From Medicago truncatula (taxonomy: Eukaryota; Streptophyta; Magnoliopsida; Fabales; Fabaceae), in assembly GCF_003473485.1 (NCBI RefSeq), contig NC_053042.1, positions 50,059,762 through 50,123,761 of the forward strand: a stretch of 64,000 bases of DNA. Direction: 5' to 3'. This document shows positions 23,301 through 35,477 of this stretch, in pieces. Position 1 is the first letter of the stretch. Each line of letters opens with the position of its first letter. The notes beneath the pieces are model-generated. The model was not told the DNA's origin, did not search any database, and saw only the letters and a list, made by a program, of their open reading frames with translations. The position numbers were made by a program, and so were the translations under genes.

Positions 23301-25629
23301 CTTCCTTTTCATTTGATTTAATGGGTAACGGTAGCAAGCATTCAAATGCCTAGCATGTTCCGAAAATGCAGATGCTTGTTCCAATTCTTGTAGATACGCA
23401 GTTTCAGATAGAAGAGATGTCTCTCGCTGCATTTCATTTGTTTGGGTCAAAACTTTGGCATATTTATTAGACCCATTACGTGTTATTTTTGCAGTGGCGT
23501 GGCGAATAGGGTGTGGCCGCATAAAGAGCTGACGACGTCCTGTTGATCTTGGCATTGTGGATTCTGATTGAGTAAGCATAACATTCTTGGCAACAATTGC
23601 GGCCTCGCCAGACATTTTGTACCCAAAGATTATATCTATCCAGTGATGTAGTTGAAACGACACCCTATTACTTTCCAATGCATCACGATGCAATTTAATG
23701 AAATCCTCAGGGCTCTCTGCCCAAGAAGGTGTAGCCAAATCAGCCATACCATCATGTACTGAGCTAAAAATTTGGGGGTCACAATAAAACTCTGGAATGC
23801 ATTCATCAGGCGTCCATTGATAGAGTCTCTGCATTGAGGAAGGATATTCATTAGGTTCATACACTGAACGAACAGCCATTCGAAGAACACTTAGAGGCAA
23901 CCTTCTTGCTTTATAGCTGCAGACAGCCAGTTCAGACAGACATTCATCTGATACATGATGAGGGATTTCAGATGTTGAATAGGTGAAATCCAACTGTTCA
24001 TCACCTTTTGCCAAGCGCCATTTGCTCTTGCTTAAGTCTCGCCACCCTACATCACAATTATCATCTGGTTTTGAGCTAAAATCAACAACCCAAGGCATTA
24101 CTGGATGAAATGTATGGTCCCCCCACCTCCTTCCTGCTAATCTGTTTAAGATGAGTAAATACTCAAAATTACTTAGTTCTCCTTTCCACCACTGATGAAA
24201 GCTAGAATGCCAATCAATTAATGGAGAAAGCTTTAGATCAGCATAAAGATCATTCGAATGACAACCATCATTACAACAACCTATTTTTGCAGGTTTTGAT
24301 TTTACACTTTCACTCTCTTGCAAAGTTAATTTAGATTCCAGTACAGGTTCATTCCATAATCTAAGCCAAGACCATAACGAGTCAGTCAACATGATATTGG
24401 ACGGACATATATTACCATGGGAAACCCCTAAACCATGCAAGTACAATAAGGCGGATAGTAGCTGATATATAAGAAACCTTCTATGCCAATCAGACTTTAA
24501 GGCGTTGGGGTTGAAATGAAGAATACTTTCTAAGTTGTATTGAGTCTTTGGAAGCACCATGTTAGTGTAACCAGATGTTTTCAAAATTGCAAGTACAGGA
24601 GCTATGTTTGGATGCCTCAAAGAGCCAGGAAAATTATTTTCTTCAAATGACGGAAACCCAATTAAACTAAGGAAATTCGTACTGTCTCGTCCAGATGCTT
24701 TCCCTTCAACGAAGAGATCAAGTGATTTTAATACATGATCTTCAGTTAACCCGGACAAGAAATCATTGGCAACCTGTTGAAGTATAGAATATGAAGACTT
24801 TCCGACACAAGCAATCGGTGCAATTCCAGAAATTGTCCTCGAGCAAGAAAACCTTCCAGAATGATTACAAGTCGTAAATCCATTTCCACCATGACTGACA
24901 TCAAGATCATCACTCTTGGTGTTTTCATTACTATCCAAGATATATTGATTTCTGTAAACAGAACAAGAGTTTATTACTTACAACAAGTAATTAATTAAAC
25001 CCAAACAATGACCATGTTTGGATAAACAACTTATTTGCAGCTTATAACACAAGCACTTATGTCTAAGCTATTTCTATATACAACAACAACCGAGCCTTAT
25101 CCCACTAAGTGGGGTCGGCTACATGGATCAAATGACGCCATGTTCAATCAAAAACCATATTTGGATCCAACTCATTGACCTCTAAATCTTTTCTATATCT
25201 ATAGCAAAAAATAAAATAGTTAAATTGTTTTGGCATAAGCTATAAGCTGTTTTCATAAGTTATTTCTATAGGAAAAAAGTAAATTTAAAAAAAAAAATGA
25301 GGAACATTAAACTTAACTTACACATAATTGGTAAAACAGTTGTTGTGATGGCTAGACATGTACTGCAATATGAATTGACCACTTGGAGCTTCCCCATCTT
25401 CTGAACTAGTAATCTATAATCCAAAAAACCAAAATTTAACAAAATTAAAAATTTATTAAGATAAAAAAAAAAAAAAAAAAAAAGAGTAAGAGAGAGAGAC
25501 ATGGAGAATAGCAGAGGATCCGAAAGGAAAAGGGGAGTTGGAGATTGCATAATTGAAGACGAGTTGATCGGAGAAATCTGAGTTGATTCTGAGTTGAAGA
25601 CACTCGAAGCATTCGCTCTTTTCCTTCAT
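17305..25629 (-). CDS. GFS12: GFS12/WDR81-type protein: pseudokinase, BEACH and WD40 domains (16 exons)
   Basis: The Arabidopsis homologue acts in vacuolar protein trafficking; Dictyostelium lvsG and animal WDR81 are relatives. Exons, 5' to 3': 25629-25501, 25413-25322, 24951-22906, 22779-22452, 22339-22124, 22009-21937, 21841-21636, 21543-21481, 21021-20813, 20571-20460, 20324-19806, 19253-18943, 18843-18600, 18525-18452, 18089-17951, 17457-17305. All junctions are GT-AG and in frame, giving 1,637 residues. A kinase-like segment contains LRHPNIAPVL and the degenerate catalytic loop HGNICPSNI in place of HRD (about residue 253), so it is inactive. The BEACH core begins WWKGELSNFEYLLILNRLAG (about 325). 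A kinase C-lobe-like stretch (DIFSVGCLLAELH ... RRPSAKILL) follows at about 700-760. WD40 repeats (IHIWD, LRVWDL, FRGHSDGISSF) fill about 1290-1637. The start MKEKSECFEC is the first ATG. The gene looks intact. Confidence 0.93.
19337..19690. repeat. Diverged tandem duplication in a GFS12 intron
   Basis: Two copies of about 165-180 bp lie head to tail in the intron between exons 12 and 11. Both start GGAAAAAACCTATAAGCA-like (about 19337 and 19518), share TTTTATTGCACTA and TTATACCACAGCCCC, and end in CACTTTGTAGTTAG. It is non-coding and does not touch splice sites. Confidence 0.8.
25012..25268. mobile_element. Tourist-like MITE fragment in GFS12 intron 2, split by a SINE
   Basis: ATGTTTGGATAAACAACTTAT on the left resembles the tip of the Tourist MITE at 11296-12018, and the right part ends in GCTATAAGCTG...CATAAGTTATTT, its usual subterminal words. 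The SINE at 25080-25189 interrupts it. Exact ends and a TAA duplication are not clear. Confidence 0.55.
25080..25189 (-). mobile_element. Au-type SINE, 3' portion
   Basis: On the minus strand the core CATGTAGCCGACCCCACTTA, followed by GTGGGATAAGG and a TTG-repeat tail, is the hallmark 3' segment of plant Au SINEs. It is flanked by TTTCTATAT on both sides (25071-25079 and 25190-25198), a target duplication. At about 110 bp it is 5'-truncated, with no pol III boxes seen. It lies in GFS12 intron 2 in the same orientation as the gene. Confidence 0.8.
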
Positions 25630-27514
25630 GGAATCACTTTACTGAGTTAACTCGGTGATTTTCTCATGCTCTGCTTCTTTCTTCTTCTCCGAGAACACAC
25701 TTCAGAATTTGATGCAATTACTAAATTAGCCTTTCGGTATTTCCGGAAGGAAAAAAAAATTATTTTTAATTTTAAAAGGTTATTTTAACTAGTGTGTTTT
25801 TTTTTGAAAGGTTTAACTAGTGTGTTATAACTACTACTTTTTATTCTCTAAAAATATAGGTTTAGATATTTAAATATTTCTTTTATGATATTAGTGAATT
25901 AATAGGATGATATAATTTACTACTTTAATTACATAATACTTCTTGGAAAAATGCTAGATACAGCAAGAGGGTTTTTCACGAAAGCATGAGTTGACAACAC
26001 ACCATCCATTGGATCTTATATTTAATGAATTCATCGCTTCATCTTAAAAGAGCAACAACATGGTTTTTAAACAAGTAAATAACAATAGCACAAAGCACAC
26101 ACATGATTTCCGGCCAGTAATTCTTTTAATAATAATTTTTAAATAAGGGTAAAAATGAAACAAAACATAATAATGTTTTTCGTTCCATCCACTTTTTAAA
26201 CAATTGAATGAAAATATTATTCTGTCAATCATATAATATCCAAATAGTGGGATGAAATCTTCATCCAAACGGTGGGACGGAATTTTCGTCCATTCTGCTC
26301 CATTTCACTCCGTTTCGTATAATGCAATTTTACACAAGCTGTTTGGTTAAGTTTTTTGAAGTATCCAATTTAGATCCCTCTAAAAGCGAAACTATATGAA
26401 AGGATGGTAGATTTATTTAAAACCTGGATTTATCTATATTATTTTATTCAAAAAAAAGTATGAAGTATCGTGAGGACTCTTTAAAGACCTTAAAAAACAA
26501 ATAAAAATTTGTATCAATGCATTGAAAATTATTTGACTAATCATTTCTTAATTTAAAATTCTAAAAGAGTGTCTCGAAGACAATCACTATTAAGACCCTT
26601 ATTTTGTTTACTGTGATGTCAAATGTAATAACGGTGAGAGAAAAAAATAGTAAATTTACATTTTCTCTCTACTATGTATAACATTTCTTCTCATGAAACC
26701 CAAAATAAAAATAAAAATAAAAATTTCTCTTCAACCAAACACAACACATCTAAAATTTCTCACCTCTTCTTTCCTCCTCCCTTTTCCCTCCCTGGTAATT
26801 AAAAATAGAAGCACAAGGTGCCATTTTGCATACATGAAAAGCTACAAAGGCAATCGGATCATGGTGAAATAGAAATATTTTCCATTTGATCATATACATA
26901 AACATGACTTGTCTAGTGTATACAAGGAAAAGGTACTTGCTTTTGCTGTTGGTTTAGGCATGGCATTAATAAATAATGATTGCATCTAGTGTTTGGTAGT
27001 AATGAACGTATGCAAAATAAAAAATAAAAAAAGAATTGATGAAAAAAGTATGCAAAATTTTAGAATAAGCCTTGTTATTAATCGGATATTCCTATTCTGG
27101 GTACCCAAAAAAATCGATTTTGCATTTTCCTTGCTTTTTATGCCTTGTATGGGAATTGAAAACCAACATCTAAAACATCTCCCCTCTTTCCCATTAAAAT
27201 GTCCCTCCTCCCCTTTCCTACCCTCAACCCTCCAGTGAAATAAAACATGAAAGTACAAGGTACCATTTTGCTCAAGTAATACTGCTCCCACACGATTTAA
27301 TTTTCAGTCAAAATCCACTGAATTCAGACCAAGGAATATAAAAATTCTTGTTGTATCAAAGCATAATTGATGTCAAAGACGAAAAGAGAACAACAAAATG
27401 TTCACCAAGAATAATAATTATAATGTTTCACAGAGAAACAAGTCTATAAACCCCTAACCCTTTAATTTAACTTAACTAAAAGAAGGAAAGCATAAGGTTA
27501 ATGATGGAGGGGAC
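25630..27514. other. Intergenic region upstream of GFS12 and downstream of p24
   Basis: The part next to 25630 should hold the GFS12 promoter and 5' UTR. The rest is AT-rich, with paralogous phrases near 26750 and 27180 (CTTTCC...CCTCC words) but no convincing gene. Confidence 0.45.
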
Positions 27515-29760
27515 TCAAACACGGTTGTATGCCACTGACTTGCTGAAAAGGCGTCTGATGTATATGACTTGCAGTGCACTAACAGCAGCCAACAGAAGGT
27601 ACTCTCCAACAGTGTAGAAGATAACACGCTTATGTGTACTCTCGTTTGCTACAAACAACACAGCGTTGAGTTGAGTAAGTAAGAATATAAGAAGGGTACA
27701 GATAGGACCGAAATGGGGAAAAAGAAATGTGTCCATATATCATATATGTTCACAAGAATGATAACAAGACTACCACAATTGAATTTTCAAAGTAGAACAA
27801 TGAAAGTTGATGGAAAAGAAGACTACTCACTGTGGCGATGCCTTGCATCTCGAGCTCTCAAGTACTTTTGTTCAGCTGTAACAGATTCCAATGCCTCTCT
27901 AAGCTCAGCAATTTTAACATTAATTGGGTCCAAATGCTCTGCAAACCATCAAAGTTTAAGCGGAAGGCCAGATAACCAAAACATAGGAAAATAAAATAGA
28001 CCTCGGACCATTCATCAGAAATGTCAAGAAGTAAGTCAGGTAAATAGTAAATTTAACACTTCAACAAATGAATATGGTAATATGATAGTGTAATAAATTA
28101 AAAGAGCCTGCTTTCATGTAGAACATACCATCTTTGGCAAGGTCATGCTCAGAGGGAATATGACCAACATGGATATAGAAAGAAACAGTCTCAGGTGTTG
28201 AGTATGGGTTATGAAAACAAAATTTATACATTCCGTGTACTGGGGCCTTAAATTGAAATTTGTCTCCAGATGTCCCCTTGATATCTTGGACAACATTACC
28301 TCCAGGAGATGTTACCTGCAGATTACTGCGAAAATTAGGATATCTGAAAAGCTAAAGTTACAAAACAATATGAAAATTTGGGCATGTCATTCTGAACTGA
28401 GTCTGATTAGTAAGCAATAATAGATTCATCGAAATAATAACAAATGGCTTCAACTGTTGTTCCTATAATATAATACTAGCTAGCACACATAATTTTTCAC
28501 ACAAAACCTCATTCAAGCATAGGGGTAACCAATGAGACTCCCGCAGCCAATAACAATATAGTCAAGCGTCAAGGTATCTATGTCTCAAGCCGCAGTTTGC
28601 TATATACAAAAGCATAAAAGGTTGAGAATAAATCCATTTAGGTGCACAATATAAAGAGTAAGACCATTCATTTGAATATCAGCACCAGCCAAATGGGCAT
28701 AAATACAAAAATACATGATGCCCTTTAAGTGTTTATCTTTTACCTCCCTATTCCTACGTTAACTATCTTCAGTCATCACTTTCTACGATTCGATTTTCAA
28801 GTTCTGATTTATATAACTCAAAAACACACTGATCCAACATGGATTGATCAATTGATTTAATCCTATTATGCACTAACAAAGATCAGTTAACATCCGAACA
28901 AAACAAGTGCTGATGTTCGTTTTGGCTAAAGTTTCAGCACTAGACAAGTTTACAATAATGTTACAGAAGGTACTGCCAAGGATTCACCAATAACCATTCA
29001 TCAAATCATACAAAGTGGAATTGATATAATAAAACTTAATCACATTTAAGTGGAATTGATATAATGAAGCTTAAGGAAAATACAATCCAGCCATGTAAGA
29101 AGTGTTAAATAGACACACGAACTTCAATTCTGTATCAATAATATATAATGCAGCTTAAGAAAGATGCAATCAAATTATGAAGTGTTAAATTAACAGTTAA
29201 TTTTGGTCTTTTGTTTGCTTATAGCCATAAAAAAAAAAAAAAAAACTTCCTTGGACACCTAAACTTCAATTCTATATTTCGTATCATTATATATGATATG
29301 ATTCAAAGCTACGTGGATAATAATTCATCTTCATTATATGACACATCAAAATCCCTCTTAAACACCCTAAAAAAAAAAAAAAAACCATTTTTTTCCCTCA
29401 CCAAAGCAAAATACAAACACCCCAATAACTTGATAAATCATAATTCAACAAATGATGAACTGGGCAAAGGTAATCGTAAGATAAAAAAAAAAAAAAAAAT
29501 CAAAATTGCACGGAAAAACGGAATTCTGGAATTGAGATTCGACTTACCGTGAAATCAATGCCAGGGTGATCGGAACTCCAGAAAATATCATGGTCAACGA
29601 CAACAAAATTCCCCGAAACGGTGTCCCCTTCGTAAAGCACATACTCATAGAGACATTCAACGTCTTGCACAGTTACAGATAACGATTCAATGCGATCAAC
29701 GAAGATAAACACCAAACACATCAACGCCATCCACATCTTCGCGTTTCTCTTTTCCATCAT
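27515..29760 (-). CDS. p24 family cargo receptor (emp24/gp25L/p24, probably beta subfamily)
   Basis: Type I membrane protein of COPI/COPII vesicles that cycles between ER and Golgi and sorts secretory cargo. Exons on the minus strand: 29760-29548, 28315-28129, 27938-27831, 27648-27515 (642 nt, 213 residues plus stop, normal size). A signal peptide (MWMALMCLVFIFVDRIES) is followed by a GOLD domain with the paired cysteines (VECLYEYV and YKFCFHN). Then come a coiled coil (IAELREALESVTAEQKYLRARD), one transmembrane helix (YLLLAAVSALQVIYI) and a short cytosolic tail RRLFSKSVAYNRV. MM at the start leaves two possible ATGs. The frame is intact. Fragments of this gene recur downstream in the AKR duplications. 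Confidence 0.94.
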
Positions 29761-31138
29761 TTTCCCCCCTTTCTGAATTTTAGGGTTTTTTTATTTGTGA
29801 TTTTTTCTGAATTGAAAAATAGAATGAGAAAATTGAGAAGTGTTGTGTGGATCTTAAAGATTGGATTTTTGAGAAGGTTTTGATCCTTTCTCTTGTTTTT
29901 CGTTGCTGCAAAAGGAAATGCAATAAAAGGGCGTCGTTGCGGTCTTGAAAGGGTAACTTTGCGATGACTGTGATGTCGTTTATAAGAGCTTACGTGTAAA
30001 ACGAAGAGAGACTACAACGTGCATCAGCCAATCAGAGAACAGGATACGTAAATTGCCTAAAAAATATAGGATATATACCTCATATTTATTTTTATTTTTT
30101 TTGAAACATACCTCATTTTTAACGTGACAACTAGGGTACCGAATGGTGGATAATTTACTCTAACCAATACACATTAGCCATATAAACACATATTCATGAA
30201 CTATCTTGACCCCATCAATAAATTGCTCATATTCATTGGTTGCTGGGTAAATTACCCACCATTTTTCAAAGGTAATTTAGAAAAAACATTATTTTTTTTG
30301 AGATTTTTGAAATTAGACACAAAATAAAGAAATATTTTTTTGTTGGTAATAATGGAATAAAGAAAATAAATAATTGACTACAATAATTTTTTTGAAAGAA
30401 TTAACTACCCGAAAAAATCTGTCAAACCCACCCAAAAAAAACCTACTTATCCATAAAAAAATGTTTTTAAACTTGTCATACCTCCCTCATATGGTTTTAA
30501 AAAAATGACACTAAACAATTCTTGTGCTTGTTTTCTTCAATCTCTTGTTGATGGCTTGGTCGAAGGAATGATATATTTTACATGATCATCAATTCATAAT
30601 CTTAAAATGTTGTGGCTTCCCTCACATCACATGCAAATTGTGAATGGAAAGGAATGCAATTAAAATGGAGTCTGTTCTACACTCTTGATACCCACAGTAA
30701 CAGGCACAGCAATAAAGTTAGTATAGCATATATTAATTCAAAAGCTAACTAGGCAATGAGATATGAGCATGCTGAAAGAGAAAAAAAAGTTTTAGTTAAC
30801 TTTTAGAAGTCCCACATCGTGTATTTCATGAAAGAAATAAGTCTTTATAACCTTCTGACAAGGCTGTCAACTTGCTGAGTTGGGTAACCCCAACTTGTAA
30901 CCCAACTGGGGGCATCAATCAAGGTGGAATTGTCAGGTTGGGTTGGTGGCTGCACCATGCTTGCCAATGAGACCTAGGCGAAAGCTTGAGTCTTCTGGGG
31001 TCCTAGCCTCTTCCTTGGTGCAAGTCTGTTCAACTGTCATACATGGTAGTTTTTGCTAACCTCCGCAGTTGAAGAAATATCTCTATTTTCATGATCATCA
31101 GTTAAAGAATTATTCATTGGACCATATTTACATAATCA
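29761..31138. other. p24 upstream region and degraded duplicated DNA
   Basis: Next to 29761 lies the p24 5' flank. From about 30500 onward, phrases recur later in the AKR units (CACATCACATGCAAATTGTG, compare near 32950; TTAGTATAGCATATATTAAT, compare near 32070). An AGTCCCACATCG repeat begins near 30808. No gene is recognised. Confidence 0.5.
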
Positions 31139-31605
31139 CAAGAATGATATCGAATCTTTCAAGTAGAACAATGTAAGTTGATGGAAAAGAAAACTACTTA
31201 CTGTGAGCTAGGCAATTTTAATGTTTTTTTCTTCTTCTTCTGAAACAGCCAACATAGCCGTCTATAATTATTAGAATGTTAGCAGGCAGCGATCAAACCA
31301 AGACGTTATACCTCCCAATCTCTTAAGTCCCTCATGCAATACCGCCAGAATCACCTTATGACTCCCTCGACAATTTTAACATTGATTGGGTCCAAGTGCT
31401 CTTCACACCGTCAAAACTTTTAGAGAAGCACATTTAACTAAAACGTAGGACATGAAAAGAGCATTCAGATCATTCTTCACAAATGTCAAGAAGTAACTCT
31501 GGTAAATAGTAAACTTAAAACTTCAACAGATAAATGCAACAGGTAGATGATTGTGTAATAATCTACTAAAAAAAACTGCTTTCATGTAGAGGGACCATGA
31601 CTATC
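31139..31605 (-). pseudogene. Duplicated p24 fragment (exon 3 and flanking introns)
   Basis: This stretch parallels 27750-28125 of the intact p24 gene, including AGTAGAACAATG(T/A)AAGTTGATGG before exon 3, AATTTTAACATT(G/A)ATTGGGTCCAA from exon 3 and ATGTCAAGAAGTAA in the intron. Exon 3 is interrupted and lacks the rest of the gene. It is dead duplicated DNA that marks the first AKR duplication unit. Confidence 0.8.
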
Positions 31606-32141
31606 TCATTGATATACAAACATCAAATTGCAGCTAATATCAGTTGAAAAAACTGAGTGCTGATCAAACAAATTACAATGGAACTCTGATTGAACATTAA
31701 GAAGATGACACTAAACAACTTATTATTACCTTCAACTGTTCATAAACTTCATATGCTTGTTTTTCTCATTTTCCTTAGACCAAACAATCAACTGAGGAAA
31801 ATTCTCATCTACAAGTTATTTTGCACAAAAAATATTCTCATTCTCATTCTCAGGATCACATGTAAACGAATAGCGGAGTCTCTTCTGTACCTGTATGCCA
31901 ATGTCACAAGTTTATACACTTTTCATGTTTTCTCACCCAGTAGCATCATATATGTGCTGGACAGTCTTGAGAGAACAATGCCATGGGAAATCAACCTTGA
32001 TACTAATTGTTGAATTGTAAGGAAGAATCCAAATGGAAAAATAAAAAAACAAATTCCAGTAATAAAATTAGCATAGTATGTTAATGCAAAAGTTTATGTA
32101 TTGAGCTTGCTGAAGGGGAACAAGTTTTAGTTAGCATCAAT

Positions 32142-32470
32142 TAGTTCCACATCGCCTAGTTTATGACACAAACAACACTTTATATACCTCTTACACAGGT
32201 GGCAGTTCGCTGAGTTGGGTAATACCAACCTGTAACCCAAGTGGGGGCATTAATGTGGTGGAACATGGTTCAGGAAACACTCGGTTGGGCTTGAAACTGC
32301 AATTTGTGGCCTGCCCACTCCAAGTTGGGAGTTGATTAATGGGGCCTGAGCGAAAGGCTGGCTTAACAGAGCAGCGACTACCCTCATAATTATTTGTATG
32401 AGATGCAAATTGCAATAATTTGATTAAGGAAACATTATAATCATGTGGACATTTCAACAACCCTTTGGCT
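32142..32470. repeat. AGTTCCACATCG-type dispersed repeat
   Basis: This is a diverged member of a repeat also seen at 30808-31050, 45255-45459 and 51491-51694. Shared words are CCACATCG, TATATGACA-like, GAGTTGGGTAA(T/C)(A/C)CCAAC, GTGGGGGCAT and, at the end, CTTAACAGAGCAG. The plus strand ends near CCCTTTGGCTT, where the AKR unit begins. Confidence 0.6.
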
Positions 32471-33857
32471 TTGGCATAGTTTTTATTCTAACACATGCGT
32501 TTTTGTGTTTCAACTTTGCATCTTAGGCAAAGAAAGGCAATAATTGTGTTGAAGAATGGATAAGACTGAGATGCAAGTCCCAAGAGTTAAACTAGGTAGC
32601 CATGGTTTAGAGGTAACCTTTCATTACCCCAAGTGACAACTTTCATTCTCCTTATTAGCATCCACTTGATCATTAAGATTTGTTTTTCACAATTGAATGA
32701 GTAGTCCAACATTAAGACGAAGAAAACATAAAAGTACTAGGTGATTAGAAACCAGTTCATGGTAGAAATTTGTTCTTTCTCAGAGACTAATAACTTCAAC
32801 ATTAAGAGGAAAGTGACATTAAACCATTTGTTTTAGTCCCTTCAATTGTCATCATATGCTTGACTGAATAAAGGAAGGATCTCTATTTTATTTTCACCAT
32901 CATCGACTCGATGAGATATTTAGCAAAATAGTAATTTGATATGATTCTAATGCTTACATCACATGTAAATTGTGAAGATACAATTTAAAATGAATACTCA
33001 AATTTCTTCTGTTTCTGAATTTGCAATCAATATGCTTACATCACTCCTAATGCTTTCTTTGAAGTTTTTACTTATTTAACATCATGTAACTCCTATTATC
33101 TTTCATGGTATGCCGTAGATCCATTTTAGTCACACATAAAAACAACCATGCATTTGTGAAATCTCACCCCTTCTACTTGGAAATGTTGATCTTCGTATGA
33201 GTAACTTGCAGGTCGAGAATAGTTGTTGTTGCCTTGCTATCGTGAGTGGTTATCCCTCACCGAGTCTTTAGGTGCTCTGATACGTAACGGGAGGAGATCT
33301 TTTGTGGCTATTTCTTATTCTTTTACGTATTTGTTTTATGAGTTTGAAATGATTAAGTTGTTTAGCTGATTTATGAGATGTTTTGATGAGGTCTGCGTGC
33401 CAAAACTTATTGTTGCGAATTCGATGAAAAATCACACCAATAACAACTTGATGTTTGGAGCAAGAGATAATCAAGCAACCAAAACAAAGCGTATGGAACA
33501 ATTAAATACAAGCCAAAAGTAGAAAACAACGGCGAGAAGAACACAAAAGAAGAGAAGAACACAAAAGAATTTGTTGACCCAGTTCGGTCCAAATTGACCT
33601 AGTCTGGGGGGGAGAGAGCAGCCCTCCGATCCACTATATGATGAGTATCGTTACAAAGAGAAATCAATGGGTTACAAGAATAAGTCTCCCGCCTAATTCT
33701 ACCCAAAGTCCCATCCTCTTCCCGTAACCAAGAGACTCAATCCTAATAGTGTTTCCCAAGGTGAATCAACCCACAAACCCTAGTGTTTGTTCCGAAGAGA
33801 CAAACTCTATACAAACCCTACTTTTGTTGTTGCCTTTCTAAACCCTTGTTTCAGCCC

Positions 33858-33860
<3 letters not shown>

Positions 33861-33888
<28 letters not shown>
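33861..33888. repeat. (TC)14 microsatellite
   Basis: Uninterrupted TC dinucleotide run of 28 bases inside the insertion that disrupts the AKR pseudogene. Confidence 0.95.
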
Positions 33889-33891
<3 letters not shown>

Positions 33892-34078
33892 GTTTAGCCT
33901 GATACAAGGTCTATATTTATAGTAAAAGTATAACTCATAAATTTGGAACAAATACCACAGTGAAGATACGTTTTTTTTTTCTCCTTCAGTGAAAGAATAT
34001 TTGCATCAAAAATATAATATTCCCTTTCAAAATATATTTGCATCAAATCGTTCTTCATACGATACAAAAAATATCATA

Positions 34079-34383
34079 GGCTAAAGTGCACTTTTCGCCC
34101 CCTATGTTTCATAATGTTGCGATTTTGGCCCCCTATTAAAAAAAATAGCAATTTTGGCCCCTTTCATCCCAAAATTGCTCGGAAGATGCCACGTGTCCCA
34201 GAAAAGGGGTCATAATCGCAACTTTTTGTAAAGATAAGGGGTCAAAAAACATATTTCCCTTATGTTAGGGGGTCAAAAGAGCATATTTCCCTAAACATAG
34301 GGGGTCACTTTTGCCATTTTTTTTAATAGGGGGCCAAAATCGCAACATTTTGAAACTTAAGGGGCGAAAAGTGGACTTTAGCC
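34079..34383. mobile_element. MITE with GGCTAAAGTGCACTTTTCG ends, 305 bp
   Basis: The left end GGCTAAAGTGCACTTTTCGC and the right end (inverted GGCTAAAGTCCACTTTTCGC) match over about 80 bp, both continuing through TGTTGCGATTTTGGCCCCCT. Flanking AAATATCATA and AAAATATAT may be a degraded 9-bp duplication, which would suggest Mutator affinity. It is non-coding. Confidence 0.8.
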
Positions 34384-35477
34384 AAAATATATTTATTGTC
34401 CATAAATATATTTTCAGCACAAAATATATTTGAAACAAATCTTTTATATTTTTAGCAACAATATTCTCCATCCATCAAATTTTGAGTCATACTACAACAC
34501 TTATTTATGTTGATGAAATTAATCCGCTGCAATGTTTTGGAATTGATTTATGTTGAAGGATAATTAGTTAATTATCTCATTAATGATTTTATGAAGTGTA
34601 GCATTCCGTTTATGTGTTGAATACTCTGATATGTTTAAAATTTTTAAGTTGGAAAAACGGGATGTTACAAAGGACATTATCAAATTAATTATTTCACTAA
34701 ATAGTAAACAAGATAATGAATATTTATTAATTCTAAAATTGGTTACATAATTGATTGGATCTTCTGCATCTCCAACAATTCCTTCCTTTTTCTGTAACAG
34801 AATATGCATCCCAGGTTCACTGGAGTAAATCTGGAAAAGAACAAGATAATCTATGAAAGAATCAATGTATTGGCTTCAAAGCATGCATGCACTCCTTCTC
34901 AATTAGCATTAGCATGGCTTCTGCATCAGGGAAATGACATAATCCCTATCCCCGGTACTGTCTTGATAATATTTAGAAAGAATACTTGTGTGTTTATGTG
35001 ATGATTTTTTTAGCTTTTTTATTAAATGCTTCACATATTCTAGCATTTATTTTCTTCATTTTACTTAAACTATCTTAAAGAATACCACTTACTGGATAAA
35101 GAAAGAAATAACATGATGTCATTAAAACCCTTATCTGTTGTTGGCATAACGTGCCTTTTATCCTTGATACTGATAGTTACTGTCAAAAAAATCATCGGTA
35201 ATGATTGTACCTAAAATCTTGACCATAAAATCATTGATATTGCAAGCATGAGAACAAATTGATTTTATTGACCAAGTGCTTATATTTGTTTGATTCCACA
35301 GGGACTACTAAAGTGAAGAACTTTGAAAACAACATTGGATCTCTGATTGTAAAGCTTACAGAAGAAGATTTGAAGGAAATTTCTGATGCTGTTCCTGTTG
35401 CGGAAATCGCTGGGAATCTAGAAAATCACAGTTTGTCGCAATATAGTTGGAAGTTTGCAACTACACCGCCAAAGTAA

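Larger units (their letters stand above)
33115..34780. other. Foreign DNA replacing exons 2-5 of the AKR pseudogene
   Basis: The segment contains a stretch with GTTGACCCAGTTCGGTCC and CTAGTCTGGGGG (33575-33610), a phrase I associate with plant retrotransposons. It also has a perfect TC dinucleotide run (33861-33888) and the complete MITE at 34079-34383. I see no reverse transcriptase or integrase. Whether it arrived as one piece or several is not clear. Confidence 0.5.
32556..35477 (+). pseudogene. Aldo-keto reductase pseudogene: exons 1, 6 and 7 kept, exons 2-5 replaced by insertions
   Basis: Exon 1 (32556-32612) encodes MDKTEMQVPRVKLGSHGLE and keeps its GT donor. Exon 6 (34801-34954, 154 bp) and exon 7 (35302-35477, 176 bp) have the same lengths as in the intact AKR at 38758-41099 and no stops. 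Exons 2-5, with the Asp/Tyr/Lys/His catalytic residues, are absent. Homology to intron 1 of the intact gene breaks at about 33115 (just before where exon 2 should start) and resumes near 34780. A product would lack the barrel core. The first ATG and preserved frames suggest recent loss. Confidence 0.9.

Noticed and set aside
29211..29552. 113-codon plus-strand frame rich in Lys
   Set aside because: Produced by polyA tracts opposite the p24 first exon and intron.
31690..32013. 107-codon frame in the AKR spacer
   Set aside because: A matching spacer near 36420-36690 does not preserve the frame, so it is not coding.
33861..33888. CRISPR-like or satellite array
   Set aside because: Simple TC dinucleotide run; a plant nuclear window has no CRISPR and no spacer pattern is present.
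34265..34471. Open frame of 68 codons on the minus strand
   Set aside because: It lies mainly in the terminal repeat of the MITE at 34079-34383 and has no protein-like pattern.
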